Both the position numbers and the translations under genes were made by a program. 15,167 nt of DNA from Bacillota bacterium (GTDB lineage: Bacteria; Bacillota; Sulfobacillia; Symbiobacteriales; Symbiobacteriaceae). Under the pieces are notes generated by a model that was not told the DNA's origin, made no database searches, and saw nothing but the letters and a program-made list of their open reading frames with translations. The DNA lies in the NCBI GenBank assembly GCA_028287415.1, contig JAQBPS010000500.1, positions 1-15,167 on the forward strand. Direction: 5' to 3'. Each line of letters opens with the position of its first letter. The stretch's first letter is position 1. Below are positions 1 to 7,076 of the stretch, in pieces.

Positions 1-468
1 CGGGAGATGAACCGGCTCGGCATGCTGATCGACCTGGCGCACATCACTGCGCCGGGCTTCTACGATGTGCTGGAGCTCTCCGAGCAGCCGGTGCTGTTTA
101 CCCACGGAAACTGCCGCGCACTGTGCGACCATGCCCGCAACCTGACTGATGAGCAGATCAAGGCGCTGGCCACGCAGGGCGGCGTGTTCGGCGTCTCCTT
201 CGTCAATAGCTTCATGCACAAGGAGACGGCGACCCTGAAGACGGTGGCCGACCACATCGACTATGTAGTGCAGCTGCTCGGCTCGCCGGACCATGTCGCC
301 TACGGCTCCGACCTGGACGGGTGCACGCCGCCGCCCGGCCTGGAAGACGTGACCAAGCTGCCCGATCTGACGGCTGAACTGCTCAGCCGGGGTTATCGCG
401 AAGCCGATATGGAAAAAATTCTGGGCGGGAACTTCCTGCGGGTTTTCGCGCAGGTGCTTAAGGGTTAG
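1..468 (+). CDS. Membrane dipeptidase (peptidase family M19), C-terminal part
   Basis: The frame is open from the first base to TAG at 466-468, so the real start lies upstream and only about 155 C-terminal residues are present. They match the second half of M19 (renal-dipeptidase-type) zinc dipeptidases, TIM-barrel enzymes that hydrolyse dipeptides. Visible landmarks in order are LIDLAH (metal-ligand His), THGN in place of the usual SHSN (second ligand His), RNLTDEQI, GGVFGVSF, GSDLDG (catalytic-site Asp), and the terminal LSRGY...ILGGNFLRV signature. No signal peptide can be judged because the N-terminus is missing. The next gene, an aminopeptidase, starts 30 nt downstream in the same direction, which suggests a shared transcript and a joint role in peptide degradation. 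The family call is secure; substrate range is unknown. Confidence 0.93.
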   Translation, partial: REMNRLGMLIDLAHITAPGFYDVLELSEQPVLFTHGNCRALCDHARNLTDEQIKALATQGGVFGVSFVNSFMHKETATLKTVADHIDYVVQLLGSPDHVAYGSDLDGCTPPPGLEDVTKLPDLTAELLSRGYREADMEKILGGNFLRVFAQVLKG

Positions 469-498
469 GGCAACCATAGTAGCTGGGAGGCAACAACG

Positions 499-1986
499 TT
501 GGAACTACGTGTGGTACATTGGCCCCTGACCAAGATTGAGGCCGACGTCCTGGTACTGGGTCTTCACCAGGCCGGCAAGGTGGACGATGAGCTGGACTAT
601 CCCCTGCGCGGTGCGATCAATCAGGCACTCAAGGCCGGTGATTTCCGGGGCGAGTACGGCGCAACCATGGTGATGTACACCGGGGGGGCGCTGCCCGCCC
701 GTAAGATTCTGCTGTTCGGCCTCGGCATGGAGTGGCAGCTGGATATCCGCAAGCTGCGCAAGGCGGCAGGCATGGCAGTCCGCGCCGCCCGCGACAGCCT
801 GGGCAGTGGCGGCAGCACGGTCGCCATCGCCTTCCCGCCGATCGCCGGGCTCACGGCCGGCAGCGCGGACCAGTTCATCGTGGAGGGCGCCCTGCATGGC
901 CTCCACCGGTTCAAGAGCTTCAAGACCACTGAAGAGGTGAAGGCCGACGTCGCCACGCTGTTGGTCGTGGGCGGCGGCGAGTCGCAGCCGCAGGTGATGT
1001 ATGGCCGCATCGTCGCGGAGGCGACCAACCTGGCCCGCTCCGTCAACTGGTTGCCGGGCAACCACCTGACGGCCGCCATGTTGGGCGAGAAGGCACAGGC
1101 GGTCTGCCGGGAGGCCGGCGTGGAGATCGAGGTCTACGACAAGAAGGGCTGCAAGGAGCTGGGCCTGGGACTGCTGCTGGCGGTCAACCAGGGCTCCGAG
1201 GAGGAGCCACGCTTCATCGTCATGCGGTACAAGGGCAACGGCGGCAACGGCCCATGGCTGGGCCTCGTCGGCAAGGGCGTCACGTTCGATACCGGCGGCA
1301 TCTCGATCAAGTCGAGCGAGAACATGTGGGACATGAAGTATGACATGTCCGGCGCTGGTGCTGTGCTGGGCGCCATGCAGGCGATTGGCAAGCTCAAGCC
1401 CAGGTGCGACGTGATCGCCGTGATCGCTGCGACGGACAACATGCCGGACGGCAATGCCTTCAAGCCGGGCGACGTCATCTCCGGCCTGTCCGGCAAAACT
1501 GTCGAGGTCCGCTCGACCGACGCCGAGGGTCGCCTGGTGCTCTCCGACGGGCTGGCCTATGCGGTCAAGCAGGGCGCATCCCGGCTGATCACCGCCTCCA
1601 CGCTGACGGGCGCCGCAAATGTCGCCCTGGGCCCGATCCGCTTCGGCATTGTCGCCAACGACGACGCCTGGGAGGACGAGGTGCTGACGGCCGCCACCGA
1701 GGCGGGGGAGCGTGGCTGGAAGCTCCCGCATGACGAGGAGTACTACGACCTGTTCAAGAGCCTGATCGCGGACATGTCGAACACCGGCACAGGCCGGTCG
1801 GCGGGCACGGTCGTGGGCGGCCTCTTCCTCATGAAGCACGTCGGCGACACCCCGTGCGTCCACATGGACATCGCCTCGCTCGCCTGGCGAAACGCGGCGG
1901 ACAGGTATGAGGATGTGGGCGCCACGGGCGTCGCAGTCAAGACTTTTGTGCGCGCGGCAATCCGCTTTGCGGAGGCGAATAAGTAG
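499..1986 (+). CDS. pepA: Leucyl aminopeptidase (peptidase family M17)
   Basis: A 495-aa cytosolic di-metal aminopeptidase of the usual family length, which removes N-terminal residues from peptides. The N-terminal macro-like domain covers about residues 1-160 and the catalytic domain about 170-490. The [14 protein letters not shown] block supplies ligands Lys259 and Asp264 and catalytic Lys271. Asp282 follows in YDMSGAG. The family signature reads STDAEGRL, where NTDAEGRL is usual, with Asp341, Glu343 and Arg345. The late block HMDIASLAW is also typical. The start is TTG at 499, chosen because GGGAGG lies at 485-490 with an 8-nt spacer and no better start fits the family N-terminus. It lies 30 nt after the dipeptidase, and its TAG stop overlaps the GTG of the next gene. 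The Asn-to-Ser change at 339/340 is mild and all metal and catalytic residues are kept, so it should be active. Confidence 0.95.
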   Translation: MELRVVHWPLTKIEADVLVLGLHQAGKVDDELDYPLRGAINQALKAGDFRGEYGATMVMYTGGALPARKILLFGLGMEWQLDIRKLRKAAGMAVRAARDSLGSGGSTVAIAFPPIAGLTAGSADQFIVEGALHGLHRFKSFKTTEEVKADVATLLVVGGGESQPQVMYGRIVAEATNLARSVNWLPGNHLTAAMLGEKAQAVCREAGVEIEVYDKKGCKELGLGLLLAVNQGSEEEPRFIVMRYKGNGGNGPWLGLVGKGVTFDTGGISIKSSENMWDMKYDMSGAGAVLGAMQAIGKLKPRCDVIAVIAATDNMPDGNAFKPGDVISGLSGKTVEVRSTDAEGRLVLSDGLAYAVKQGASRLITASTLTGAANVALGPIRFGIVANDDAWEDEVLTAATEAGERGWKLPHDEEYYDLFKSLIADMSNTGTGRSAGTVVGGLFLMKHVGDTPCVHMDIASLAWRNAADRYEDVGATGVAVKTFVRAAIRFAEANK

Positions 1987-2858
1987 TGGTCCATATTCCG
2001 ATGCCCGCCCCGCAAGGGCGGGCTGACCTTCACACGCACACGACCGCATCGGATGGCACACTGGGCCCCTCTGAGCACGTGCAGTGGGCGGCGGAGCAGG
2101 GGCTGGCGGCTCTGGGCATCACTGACCATGACACCACTGCCGGCTGGGATGAGGCGATCGCAGCCAGTCGCACGCTCGGGCTGGAGATCGTGCCGGGATG
2201 CGAGCTCTCCACCGAGGTGGCTAAGACCGAGGTCCATCTGCTCGCCTATTACTTCGACCGCGAGGAGCCTGAGATGGCGGCGCTGCTGGCACGCATGCGG
2301 GGCGGGCGTCGCAAGCGGGCCGAGGAGGCGGTGGCGAAGCTGCAAGCGCTCGGCCATACCCAGGTGAAGCTGGAGCGGGTGCTGGAACTGGGCGGCGAGA
2401 GCGTGGGGCGGCCGCACATCGCCGCGGTGATGGTCGAGGCGGGGATCGTCCGCACGCTTCAGGATGCCTTTGAGCGCTTCCTCACCCGAGGCCGGCCGGC
2501 CTATGTGGCCCGGCCCAAGCTGACGCCGGAAGAGGCGATCGCGGTCGTCAAGAAGGCCGGGGGCGTGCCGGTCGTGGCGCACCCGGGCTTGATCCGGGAC
2601 GACAAGTGGGTGCGCCACTTCATCGCGGCGGGGGTGCTGGGGCTGGAGGCCTACCACACCGACCACTCGGACAGCCAGCGGCAGTTCTATGCCCGCTGGG
2701 CGGCAGACGCTGGCCTCATCTGCACCGGCGGCACGGACAGCCATGGGCCGAGGGGCAGCCGGACCGTGGTGCCCGGTACGGTCAACGTCAGTATGGATGT
2801 CGTGCAGCAACTAAAGCACGCCAGCGCTTATTGGCAGCGCACACAGGGGCCTACCTAG
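1986..2858 (+). CDS. PHP-domain metal-dependent phosphoesterase (RNase AM / nucleoside-bisphosphatase-like)
   Basis: A 290-aa PHP-family hydrolase. Metal-binding motifs appear in canonical order: DLHTHTTASDGT (His16, His18, Asp23), GITDHDT (Asp47, His48), PGCELSTE (Glu73), VHLLAYYFD (His84), VVAHPG (His199), and the final GTDSHG (Asp251, His253). The middle section, about residues 90-190, fits the insert domain of the YciV/TrpH group. In Escherichia coli the member RNase AM (YciV) acts as a 5'-3' exonuclease on short RNA and releases phosphate from nucleoside 3',5'-bisphosphates. That exact activity is inference here. The start is GTG at 1986, sharing its G with the pepA TAG (TAGTG). GGAGG inside the pepA end lies 10 nt upstream, whereas ATG at 2001 would be too far from it. 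The overlap implies translational coupling with pepA. Confidence 0.9.
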   Translation: MVHIPMPAPQGRADLHTHTTASDGTLGPSEHVQWAAEQGLAALGITDHDTTAGWDEAIAASRTLGLEIVPGCELSTEVAKTEVHLLAYYFDREEPEMAALLARMRGGRRKRAEEAVAKLQALGHTQVKLERVLELGGESVGRPHIAAVMVEAGIVRTLQDAFERFLTRGRPAYVARPKLTPEEAIAVVKKAGGVPVVAHPGLIRDDKWVRHFIAAGVLGLEAYHTDHSDSQRQFYARWAADAGLICTGGTDSHGPRGSRTVVPGTVNVSMDVVQQLKHASAYWQRTQGPT

Positions 2859-2871
2859 GAGGACTGTATCT

Positions 2872-3759
2872 ATGACGCACCGCGTCGATATTGAATCATT
2901 TCATCCCCATGAGCTTGAGTTCATCACCTTCGGCGAGTCGGGGCAGGGGCCGCGGGTGTTGATCACGGCAGGCATTCATGGGGGCGAGGCGACCGGCATC
3001 TGGGCGGCCCGCAAGCTGGAGCAGTGGCTGCCCACGCAGGCGCTGAAGGGCCAGGTGACGGTCCTCCCGGTCGCCAACCCGGCGGCCTTCCGCAAGCTGA
3101 CCCGGACCTCACCGTTTGACGAGCTGGACTTGAACCGGATTTTTCCCGGCAAGCCGGAGGGCAGTCCGTCGCTGGTTGTGGCGAGCCGGATCTGGGAACA
3201 GGCGAAGCAGGCGGATTTCATTGTCGACCTGCACTGCTGCGGATTGTTCGGCTCGGACTACACCCTGGCGCTGTGGGAGGAGTTCGGCTTCGCGAAGGAT
3301 CTGGCCGGTCAGATCGACATTCCCGTGGTGATCCAGTCCGGCGGCACCCGCAGTCAGTTGTTCGTGGAGGCGTGCCACGCGGGCATCCCCGCGGTGGTCA
3401 TCGAGCTGGCCGGCGGCCAGCTGGGGGCGGGCGGCGGCATTCTTGACCGCCACTCCGGTGAGAATGCGTTCACTGCGGTCACCAACCTGCTGCGGCGCCT
3501 GGGGGTGGCCCCGGGTGGGGCGCCGGCGATCAAGCCGTCCTTCTTCGGCCGGCTTCAGGAGGTGCACAGCCTGCGGGCGGCACTCTGGTCCACGGCCGTG
3601 GCGCCGGGCGCCCGGGTGCAGGAGGGCCAGCTGCTGGGCGACCTGGACGGGGAGCGGCTCTTCGCACCGGTCACCGGGGTAGCAACCTCGGTTCGGGGCG
3701 ATAGCTACGTCTTCCCCGGCTACACGGTCGCGATGGTCGGCCCGCTCGTGGAGGGGTAG
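2872..3759 (+). CDS. Succinylglutamate desuccinylase/aspartoacylase-family zinc amidohydrolase
   Basis: A 295-aa carboxypeptidase-fold (M14-related) enzyme of the AstE/ASPA superfamily, which removes acyl groups from N-acyl amino acids or related amides. The zinc site is visible as GIHGGEATG (His36, Glu39) and DLHCCG (His121). The substrate-carboxylate motif is DLNRIFPG at about 86-93, and a candidate catalytic Glu178 sits in VVIELAGG. The C-terminal part, from about 220, looks like the beta-rich lipoyl/barrel-like cap of this family (LFAPVTGVATSV). Start ATG 2872 has AGGAGG at 2857-2862 with a 9-nt spacer, and the SD overlaps the stop of the upstream PHP gene, so the two are probably coupled. 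The physiological substrate cannot be read from sequence. Its neighbours, a dipeptidase and an aminopeptidase, suggest processing of acylated peptides or amino acids. Confidence 0.88.
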   Translation: MTHRVDIESFHPHELEFITFGESGQGPRVLITAGIHGGEATGIWAARKLEQWLPTQALKGQVTVLPVANPAAFRKLTRTSPFDELDLNRIFPGKPEGSPSLVVASRIWEQAKQADFIVDLHCCGLFGSDYTLALWEEFGFAKDLAGQIDIPVVIQSGGTRSQLFVEACHAGIPAVVIELAGGQLGAGGGILDRHSGENAFTAVTNLLRRLGVAPGGAPAIKPSFFGRLQEVHSLRAALWSTAVAPGARVQEGQLLGDLDGERLFAPVTGVATSVRGDSYVFPGYTVAMVGPLVEG

Positions 3760-3805
3760 GCTGTCTCCAGATCATGCCTGTGGTGGCATAGCTGACTCCC
3801 GCCGT

Positions 3806-3814
3806 TGGTATACT
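3806..3814 (+). promoter_or_regulatory. Extended -10 promoter for the coiled-coil gene
   Basis: TGG followed by TATACT at 3809-3814 makes an extended -10 element 39 nt before the GTG start at 3853. No convincing -35 box lies 16-18 nt upstream, so recognition would depend on the TG extension. The same TGGTATACT string occurs before miaB. Confidence 0.55.
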
Positions 3815-3852
3815 AAGGGTATCACCTCTTTGGGCATGGGGGAGGGGAAGGC

Positions 3853-4128
3853 GTGGAGCAATCGGATGAGTTGACACAGCTGCGAAACCGGGTGCGTGTC
3901 CTGGAGGAGCGAATACAGGGCCTGCGGGCGAGCCGCCGCATCCTGATGAACCTGATCACTGCCCAGGAGCGGGAGAAGCGGGCCCGCATCCAGCGGCTGG
4001 AGCAGGAGAACACCCGGTTGCAGCAGCAGAGCACCCGGTACGCCAAGGCGGTGCTGGAGCGGAATATCCGCATTATCCGCCTGGAGCAGGCGCTTCAGCG
4101 CCCGGGTAGCCAGGAAGATATTTCTTGA
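3853..4128 (+). CDS. Small coiled-coil protein, function unknown
   Basis: A 91-aa, highly charged protein rich in Glu, Arg, Gln and Leu. From about residue 5 to 82 it shows heptad-like spacing of hydrophobics (LTQLRNRVRVLEERIQGL, then IQRLEQENTRLQQQ), so it is almost certainly one long helix forming a coiled coil. It has no Cys, no membrane segment and no signal peptide. The start is GTG 3853 with GGAGG at 3841-3845 and a 7-nt spacer. It has its own promoter after the upstream hydrolase cluster and is followed at once by strong hairpins, so it is probably monocistronic. Lengths and composition recall small scaffolding or septum-type coiled-coil proteins, but no family is recognised. Coding status is well supported by the ribosome binding site, promoter and a composition consistent with selection. 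Confidence 0.8.
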   Translation: MEQSDELTQLRNRVRVLEERIQGLRASRRILMNLITAQEREKRARIQRLEQENTRLQQQSTRYAKAVLERNIRIIRLEQALQRPGSQEDIS

Positions 4129-4143
4129 GGGTACCATGACAGA

Positions 4144-4175
4144 AGCCCCCGTGACGACATGGCGTCACGGGGGCT
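4144..4175. repeat. 13-bp perfect hairpin, family A (CCCGTGAC..CATGG..GTCACGGG)
   Basis: AGCCCCCGTGACG (4144-4156) is the exact reverse complement of 4163-4175, around the 6-nt loop ACATGG. It begins 15 nt after the coiled-coil stop but lacks a T-run, so it is not a classical intrinsic terminator. The first 15 nt, GAAGCCCCCGTGACG (from 4143), recur exactly at 10327-10341. The core CCCGTGAC...CATGG...GTCACGGG also recurs in the terminator after the first RRM gene at 10283-10303. Confidence 0.7.
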
Positions 4176-4201
4176 GTTCGCGACCACTTGAGGCGGGGCA
4201 A

Positions 4202-4252
4202 GGAACAAACGCCCCGCACACTGCGACTTTTAGCGTGCGGGGCGTTTGTTCC
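4202..4252. terminator. 18-bp perfect hairpin, family B copy 1, likely bidirectional terminator
   Basis: Bases 4202-4219 are perfectly complementary to 4235-4252, with a 15-nt loop. The arms run from GGAACAAACG to GCCCCGCAC, giving a T-rich 3' edge (GTTTGTTCC) on either strand. It lies between the convergent coiled-coil (+) and 72-aa (-) genes. A diverged copy follows at 4281-4323. The T-tract is interrupted, so termination is probable rather than certain. Confidence 0.6.
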
Positions 4253-4280
4253 GCCGGCGATAGGTGGAAGGGGGCAAGCT

Positions 4281-4323
4281 CAAAATGCCCCACAAACAGC
4301 CATTTCGCGTGTGGGGCGTTTTG
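4281..4323. terminator. Hairpin, family B copy 2, likely bidirectional terminator
   Basis: CAAAATGCCCCACA (4281-4294) pairs with 4310-4323 as a 14-bp stem containing one T-G wobble, closing a 15-nt loop. A-rich 5' and T-rich 3' edges (GGGGCGTTTTG on +, GGGGCATTTTG on -) make it terminator-like in both directions. It resembles the hairpin at 4202-4252 in arms, loop length and loop content (CATTTCGCG against GACTTTTAGCG). It is well placed to end the minus-strand 72-aa gene. Confidence 0.6.
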
Positions 4324-4387
4324 TGCGCAGTCGCTGCGCTCAGCCCCTCTTTCACTGCAATCGACCGGGGTTTCGCATTTCAGCCTA

Positions 4388-4606
4388 TCAGTGCCCGGGC
4401 CAGGACTCTACAAGTGTCCAACGTGCAGACTTAGGGGGCTCCGGCAGGCTCTCCCAATCCATAAACGGGTCGCCTGCGAAGGCCGGTTGGTCGCGGTGCC
4501 AGTCTGCCGGAACCGTCTGCCGAAGGGTGAGGGGCGAACCGCTGCGCGGGGCGCTCTCGGCCCGCCGCAAGTCACGTATCGAGCCGGTTGCGTACTGCTG
4601 GGTCAT
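4388..4606 (-). CDS. 72-aa protein of unknown function
   Basis: The open frame is longer (to 4789), but the likely start is ATG at 4606. There AGGAGG (complement of 4615-4620) precedes it with an 8-nt spacer, the best kind of ribosome binding site in this window. The product begins MTQQYATGSIRDLRRAESAP and ends WTLVESWPGH. It is Pro- and Trp-rich (four Trp), has no Cys and no hydrophobic segment, and looks like a short soluble or disordered peptide. I recognise no family. It converges on the coiled-coil gene across tandem hairpins and diverges from the MoxR operon over 260 nt. A TTGACG / TGG-TACCAG promoter candidate lies upstream. The strong SD, promoter and terminators together argue for a real gene despite its short length. 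Confidence 0.6.
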   Translation of the reverse strand: MTQQYATGSIRDLRRAESAPRSGSPLTLRQTVPADWHRDQPAFAGDPFMDWESLPEPPKSARWTLVESWPGH

Positions 4607-4634
4607 CTGGCACACCTCCTGAACTGGCGTTGAC

Positions 4635-4666
4635 AGGTGGCGGTGGCATAGCTGCCGCTGCCACCT
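4635..4666. promoter_or_regulatory. 14-bp leader hairpin upstream of the 72-aa gene
   Basis: Bases 4635-4648 pair with 4653-4666 (14 bp, two G-T wobbles) around the loop TAGC. It has no T-run on either side. On the minus strand it would form at the 5' end of the 72-aa gene's mRNA, 14 nt before its SD, so a stabilising or regulatory leader structure is possible. Confidence 0.4.
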
Positions 4667-4668
4667 CA

Positions 4669-4698
4669 CTGGTACCAGAGGACAGGGCGGGCCGTCAA
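4669..4698 (-). promoter_or_regulatory. Candidate promoter for the 72-aa gene
   Basis: On the minus strand TTGACG (4698-4693) and TACCAG (4674-4669) are 18 nt apart. The -10 hexamer is preceded by TGG, giving an extended -10 form. The -10 match is weak (3 of 6), so this is tentative. Confidence 0.35.
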
Positions 4699-4745
4699 AA
4701 CGGATAGACAACCCTAGCTTGCGCCGCACCATTGCCCACCATGCA

Positions 4746-4837
4746 GGGCCGCGACGCCAATCGCGGCCCGGCGCGCGGCTGGGGCGCATCTTTTGTTAGA
4801 AGGAAGAATTGAGTGCCGTAAGGAACTGCTTCTAAAC
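4746..4837. promoter_or_regulatory. Hairpin and inverted repeat upstream of the MoxR operon
   Basis: GGGCCGCGA (4746-4754) pairs perfectly with 4761-4769 around a 6-nt loop, with no immediate T-run. Next, TTAGAAG (4796-4802) and CTTCTAA (4829-4835) form a 7-bp inverted repeat 26 nt apart. A weak promoter candidate, TTGAGT (4809-4814) with TCTAAA (4831-4836), lies inside and over that repeat, so it could be an operator. No regulator is identified. Confidence 0.3.
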
Positions 4838-4866
4838 AGTTTGCGGAAATCATGAGGGGGATATGC

Positions 4867-5847
4867 GTGGAGCAGATCAAGGCCGTCGGCGCAGCCGCCG
4901 GGCGCATTCAGGCCAACGTCGCTGAAGTCATCGTAGGCAAGGGCAGTACGATCGAATTACTCCTGGTCGCGCTCGCTACCGGCGGCCATGTACTGCTCGA
5001 GGACGTTCCCGGCACTGGCAAGACCATGCTGGCCAAATCGCTGGCCCGCTCGCTTGACGCCGCCTTCGGCCGGATTCAGTTCACGCCCGACCTGCTCCCA
5101 TCGGATGTCACGGGCGTCAGCTTTTATAATCAGAAAATGGGCGAGTTTGAATACCGGCCCGGCCCGATTTTCGCCCAGATCATCCTCGCGGATGAGATCA
5201 ACCGGGCGACGCCCCGCACGCAGTCGGCCCTCCTTGAGTGCATGGAGGAGCGGCAGGTGACCGCCGAGGGTGTGACCCGCCCGCTGCCACGGCCATTCCT
5301 CGTCATCGCCACCCAGAACCCGGTCGAACAGGAAGGCACTTTTCCGCTGCCGGAGGCGCAATTGGACCGTTTCCTGCTCAAGCTGCCGGTCGGCTATCCG
5401 GAGGCGGAGGAGGAGATGGCGATCCTGGACCGGTTCCGTTCCCGCAATCCATACAACGACCTGCAGCCGGTGGCAGCGCTGGCCGAGATCCTGGCCCTCC
5501 AGGATGCGGTGCCGCTGGTCCACGTCAGCCGCCCGGTTCAGCAGTACATGGTCGACCTGGTGCGGGCGACCCGGTCGCAGACCGGGGTCGAACTGGGTGT
5601 CAGCCCGCGCGGCACGCTGGCGCTCTTCCGTGCCTGCCAGGCGCTGGCCATCCTGCGCGGCCGGGATCACGTGCTCCCCGACGATGTCCAGCACCTCGCC
5701 GGGCCGGTCCTCGGCCACCGCATCGTCTCCGCGTCGCAGGCTCGCCTGCGGGGACAGGGCGCACAGGACGTGCTGAGCCGGGTGCTGGCCGCGGTGCCGG
5801 TGCCCGCCGAGCCCCTGAGTGCCGCAGCGGAGGGAGGCGCCTCCTAG
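4867..5847 (+). CDS. MoxR-family AAA+ ATPase
   Basis: A 326-aa AAA+ ATPase of the MoxR group, thought to act as a chaperone that inserts cofactors or matures protein complexes, often working on the DUF58/VWA proteins encoded beside it. The Walker A loop is EDVPGTGKT (45-53) and Walker B is IILADEINRATPRTQSALLE (from 105). Sensor 1 lies in ATQNPVEQEGTFPLPEAQLD (from 148), and SPRGTLAL carries the sensor-2-type Arg248. All catalytic motifs are intact. An in-frame ATG exists at 4852, but I prefer GTG 4867: GAGGGGG at 4854-4860 lies 6 nt before it, and the protein then begins at the usual short helix before VIVGK. Its TAG stop overlaps the GTG of the DUF58 gene (TAGTG). It heads a three-gene operon. 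Confidence 0.92.
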   Translation: MEQIKAVGAAAGRIQANVAEVIVGKGSTIELLLVALATGGHVLLEDVPGTGKTMLAKSLARSLDAAFGRIQFTPDLLPSDVTGVSFYNQKMGEFEYRPGPIFAQIILADEINRATPRTQSALLECMEERQVTAEGVTRPLPRPFLVIATQNPVEQEGTFPLPEAQLDRFLLKLPVGYPEAEEEMAILDRFRSRNPYNDLQPVAALAEILALQDAVPLVHVSRPVQQYMVDLVRATRSQTGVELGVSPRGTLALFRACQALAILRGRDHVLPDDVQHLAGPVLGHRIVSASQARLRGQGAQDVLSRVLAAVPVPAEPLSAAAEGGAS

Positions 5848-7076
5848 TGGAGCAATCCCCGCCCCAGCACTTCGGTCCGGCGCTCTGGGCACTGGCTGGC
5901 CTGCTGCTGCTCACGCTGATCTTCCGCAGCGGCATCCTGCTGCTGGTCGCCCTGCTGGTGGGGACAACGATCCTCGCCGCCTACCTCTGGGGCCGCTACA
6001 GCCTGAACCGGCTGGAGTACCGGCGCGCTTTTGACCGACCCCGCTGCTTTGTTGGCGAGGAAGTGGCACTGACGGTTGTCGTGACCAACCGCAAGCTGCT
6101 GCCGGTCACCTATCTGACGGTGAGTGACACAGTGCCCGATGAGCTTGTGATCGAGTCACAGCGGCTGCAGTTTTCCCGCAAGGGGAAGGGGCTGCTGGAG
6201 CTGGCCTTCGGCCTGAGCTGGTATGAGATGGTGGTGCGCCGCTACCGCGTGACGCCGGTGCGGCGCGGCTTCTACCAGCTGGGACCGGCCACGCTGGTAG
6301 CCGGTGATCCGTTCGGCTACGTCAAGCAGTATCAGGAACTGCCCGACCCGGAGACGCTGATCGTCTACCCGCGGGTGGTGCCCCTGGACCGGCTCGGCAT
6401 CCCCACGCGGCGCCCGTTCGGGGACCTGAAGTCGCGCAATCGCCTGTTCGAGGACCCGATGCGCTTTGCCGGGGTTCGTGAATACCAGCCGGGTGATCCG
6501 CTCAGCCGGGTCCACTGGAAGGCATCTGCGGGCTCCGGCCGGCTTCAGGTCAAGCTGCTCGATCCCAGCACCAACCTCGGCCTGGCGGTCTTCCTGAACA
6601 ACTGGGCCTACGACCGCTTCTGGGAGGGCAGCATGGAGCAGTCGCTGGAGACGGGCTGCATGCTGGCGGCAAGCATTGTCAACTGGGCGGGCGATGAAGG
6701 GCTGTCGGTCGGGCTCTACGCCAACGGGCTGACGGCCGGGTGGGGTATGGACCTGCGCCTGCCCACCGCCCGCGGGCCACACGTGCTGCCTCAGGCGCTG
6801 GAAGGGCTGGCCCGGTTGGGCAATCCCTCCCGCACGGCCATAGCGGCCCTGCTGGCCGATGAAGCCCCGCGTGTCGGCTATGGCACCAGCGTGGTGGTGA
6901 TCACCAGCCACCTCAACGAGGAGCTGGCGGGGGCAATGCTGAAGGTGCACCGTTCCGGCCGCCCTGTCACGCTGGTGCTGACCGGCACAGCCGAGATCGA
7001 TCTGCCACGGCTGCCGGGTATTCAGGTCTACGAGGTACCCGGGGAGGAGGCGCTCCATGCTGCCGTTCTTGCGTAA
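5847..7076 (+). CDS. DUF58-domain membrane-anchored protein
   Basis: A 409-aa protein with two closely spaced N-terminal membrane helices (about 11-26 and 28-47), then a soluble region. The diagnostic DUF58 motif is GVREYQPGDPLSRVHWKASA at about 209-228, and a VWA-like C-terminal half follows. DUF58 proteins are the standard partner of MoxR ATPases; their biochemical role is not settled. The frame stays open back to 5238, but that section lies inside the MoxR gene in another frame. GTG 5847 is the start because AGGGAGG at 5831-5837 sits 9 nt upstream and the hydrophobic N-terminus follows at once. The start overlaps the MoxR stop by one base and the end overlaps the next gene by 20 nt, so translation of all three is probably coupled. 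Confidence 0.9.
   Translation: MEQSPPQHFGPALWALAGLLLLTLIFRSGILLLVALLVGTTILAAYLWGRYSLNRLEYRRAFDRPRCFVGEEVALTVVVTNRKLLPVTYLTVSDTVPDELVIESQRLQFSRKGKGLLELAFGLSWYEMVVRRYRVTPVRRGFYQLGPATLVAGDPFGYVKQYQELPDPETLIVYPRVVPLDRLGIPTRRPFGDLKSRNRLFEDPMRFAGVREYQPGDPLSRVHWKASAGSGRLQVKLLDPSTNLGLAVFLNNWAYDRFWEGSMEQSLETGCMLAASIVNWAGDEGLSVGLYANGLTAGWGMDLRLPTARGPHVLPQALEGLARLGNPSRTAIAALLADEAPRVGYGTSVVVITSHLNEELAGAMLKVHRSGRPVTLVLTGTAEIDLPRLPGIQVYEVPGEEALHAAVLA

Noticed and set aside
505..2061. 518-codon open frame on the minus strand opposite pepA
   Set aside because: pepA shows all family motifs in this span. The antisense product is a His/Arg/Ala-rich shadow caused by GC-rich third positions, with no domain.
1743..2810. 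355-codon minus-strand frame across pepA and the PHP gene
   Set aside because: It crosses two well-supported plus genes and has shadow-like composition with no recognisable motif.
4202..4323. Tandem hairpins as the start of a CRISPR array
   Set aside because: Only two diverged, individually palindromic units are present, without uniform repeats and spacers and without cas genes.
4136..4633. 165-codon plus-strand frame after the coiled-coil gene
   Set aside because: It reads through three perfect hairpins and antisense to the SD-supported 72-aa gene. Its composition reflects the repeats and no SD is seen.
3782..4654. Shared 13-mer GGTGGCATAGCTG at 3782-3794 and 4642-4654
   Set aside because: The flanking sequence differs and only one copy lies in a stable hairpin. 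One or two shared 13-mers are expected by chance in a window this size.
5238..5846. Upstream extension of the DUF58 frame
   Set aside because: This part overlaps the MoxR catalytic region in another frame. The SD-supported GTG at 5847 followed by two membrane helices is a far better start.
4957..5892. 311-codon minus-strand frame opposite the MoxR gene
   Set aside because: MoxR Walker and sensor motifs are intact on the plus strand; the antisense frame has no domain or SD.
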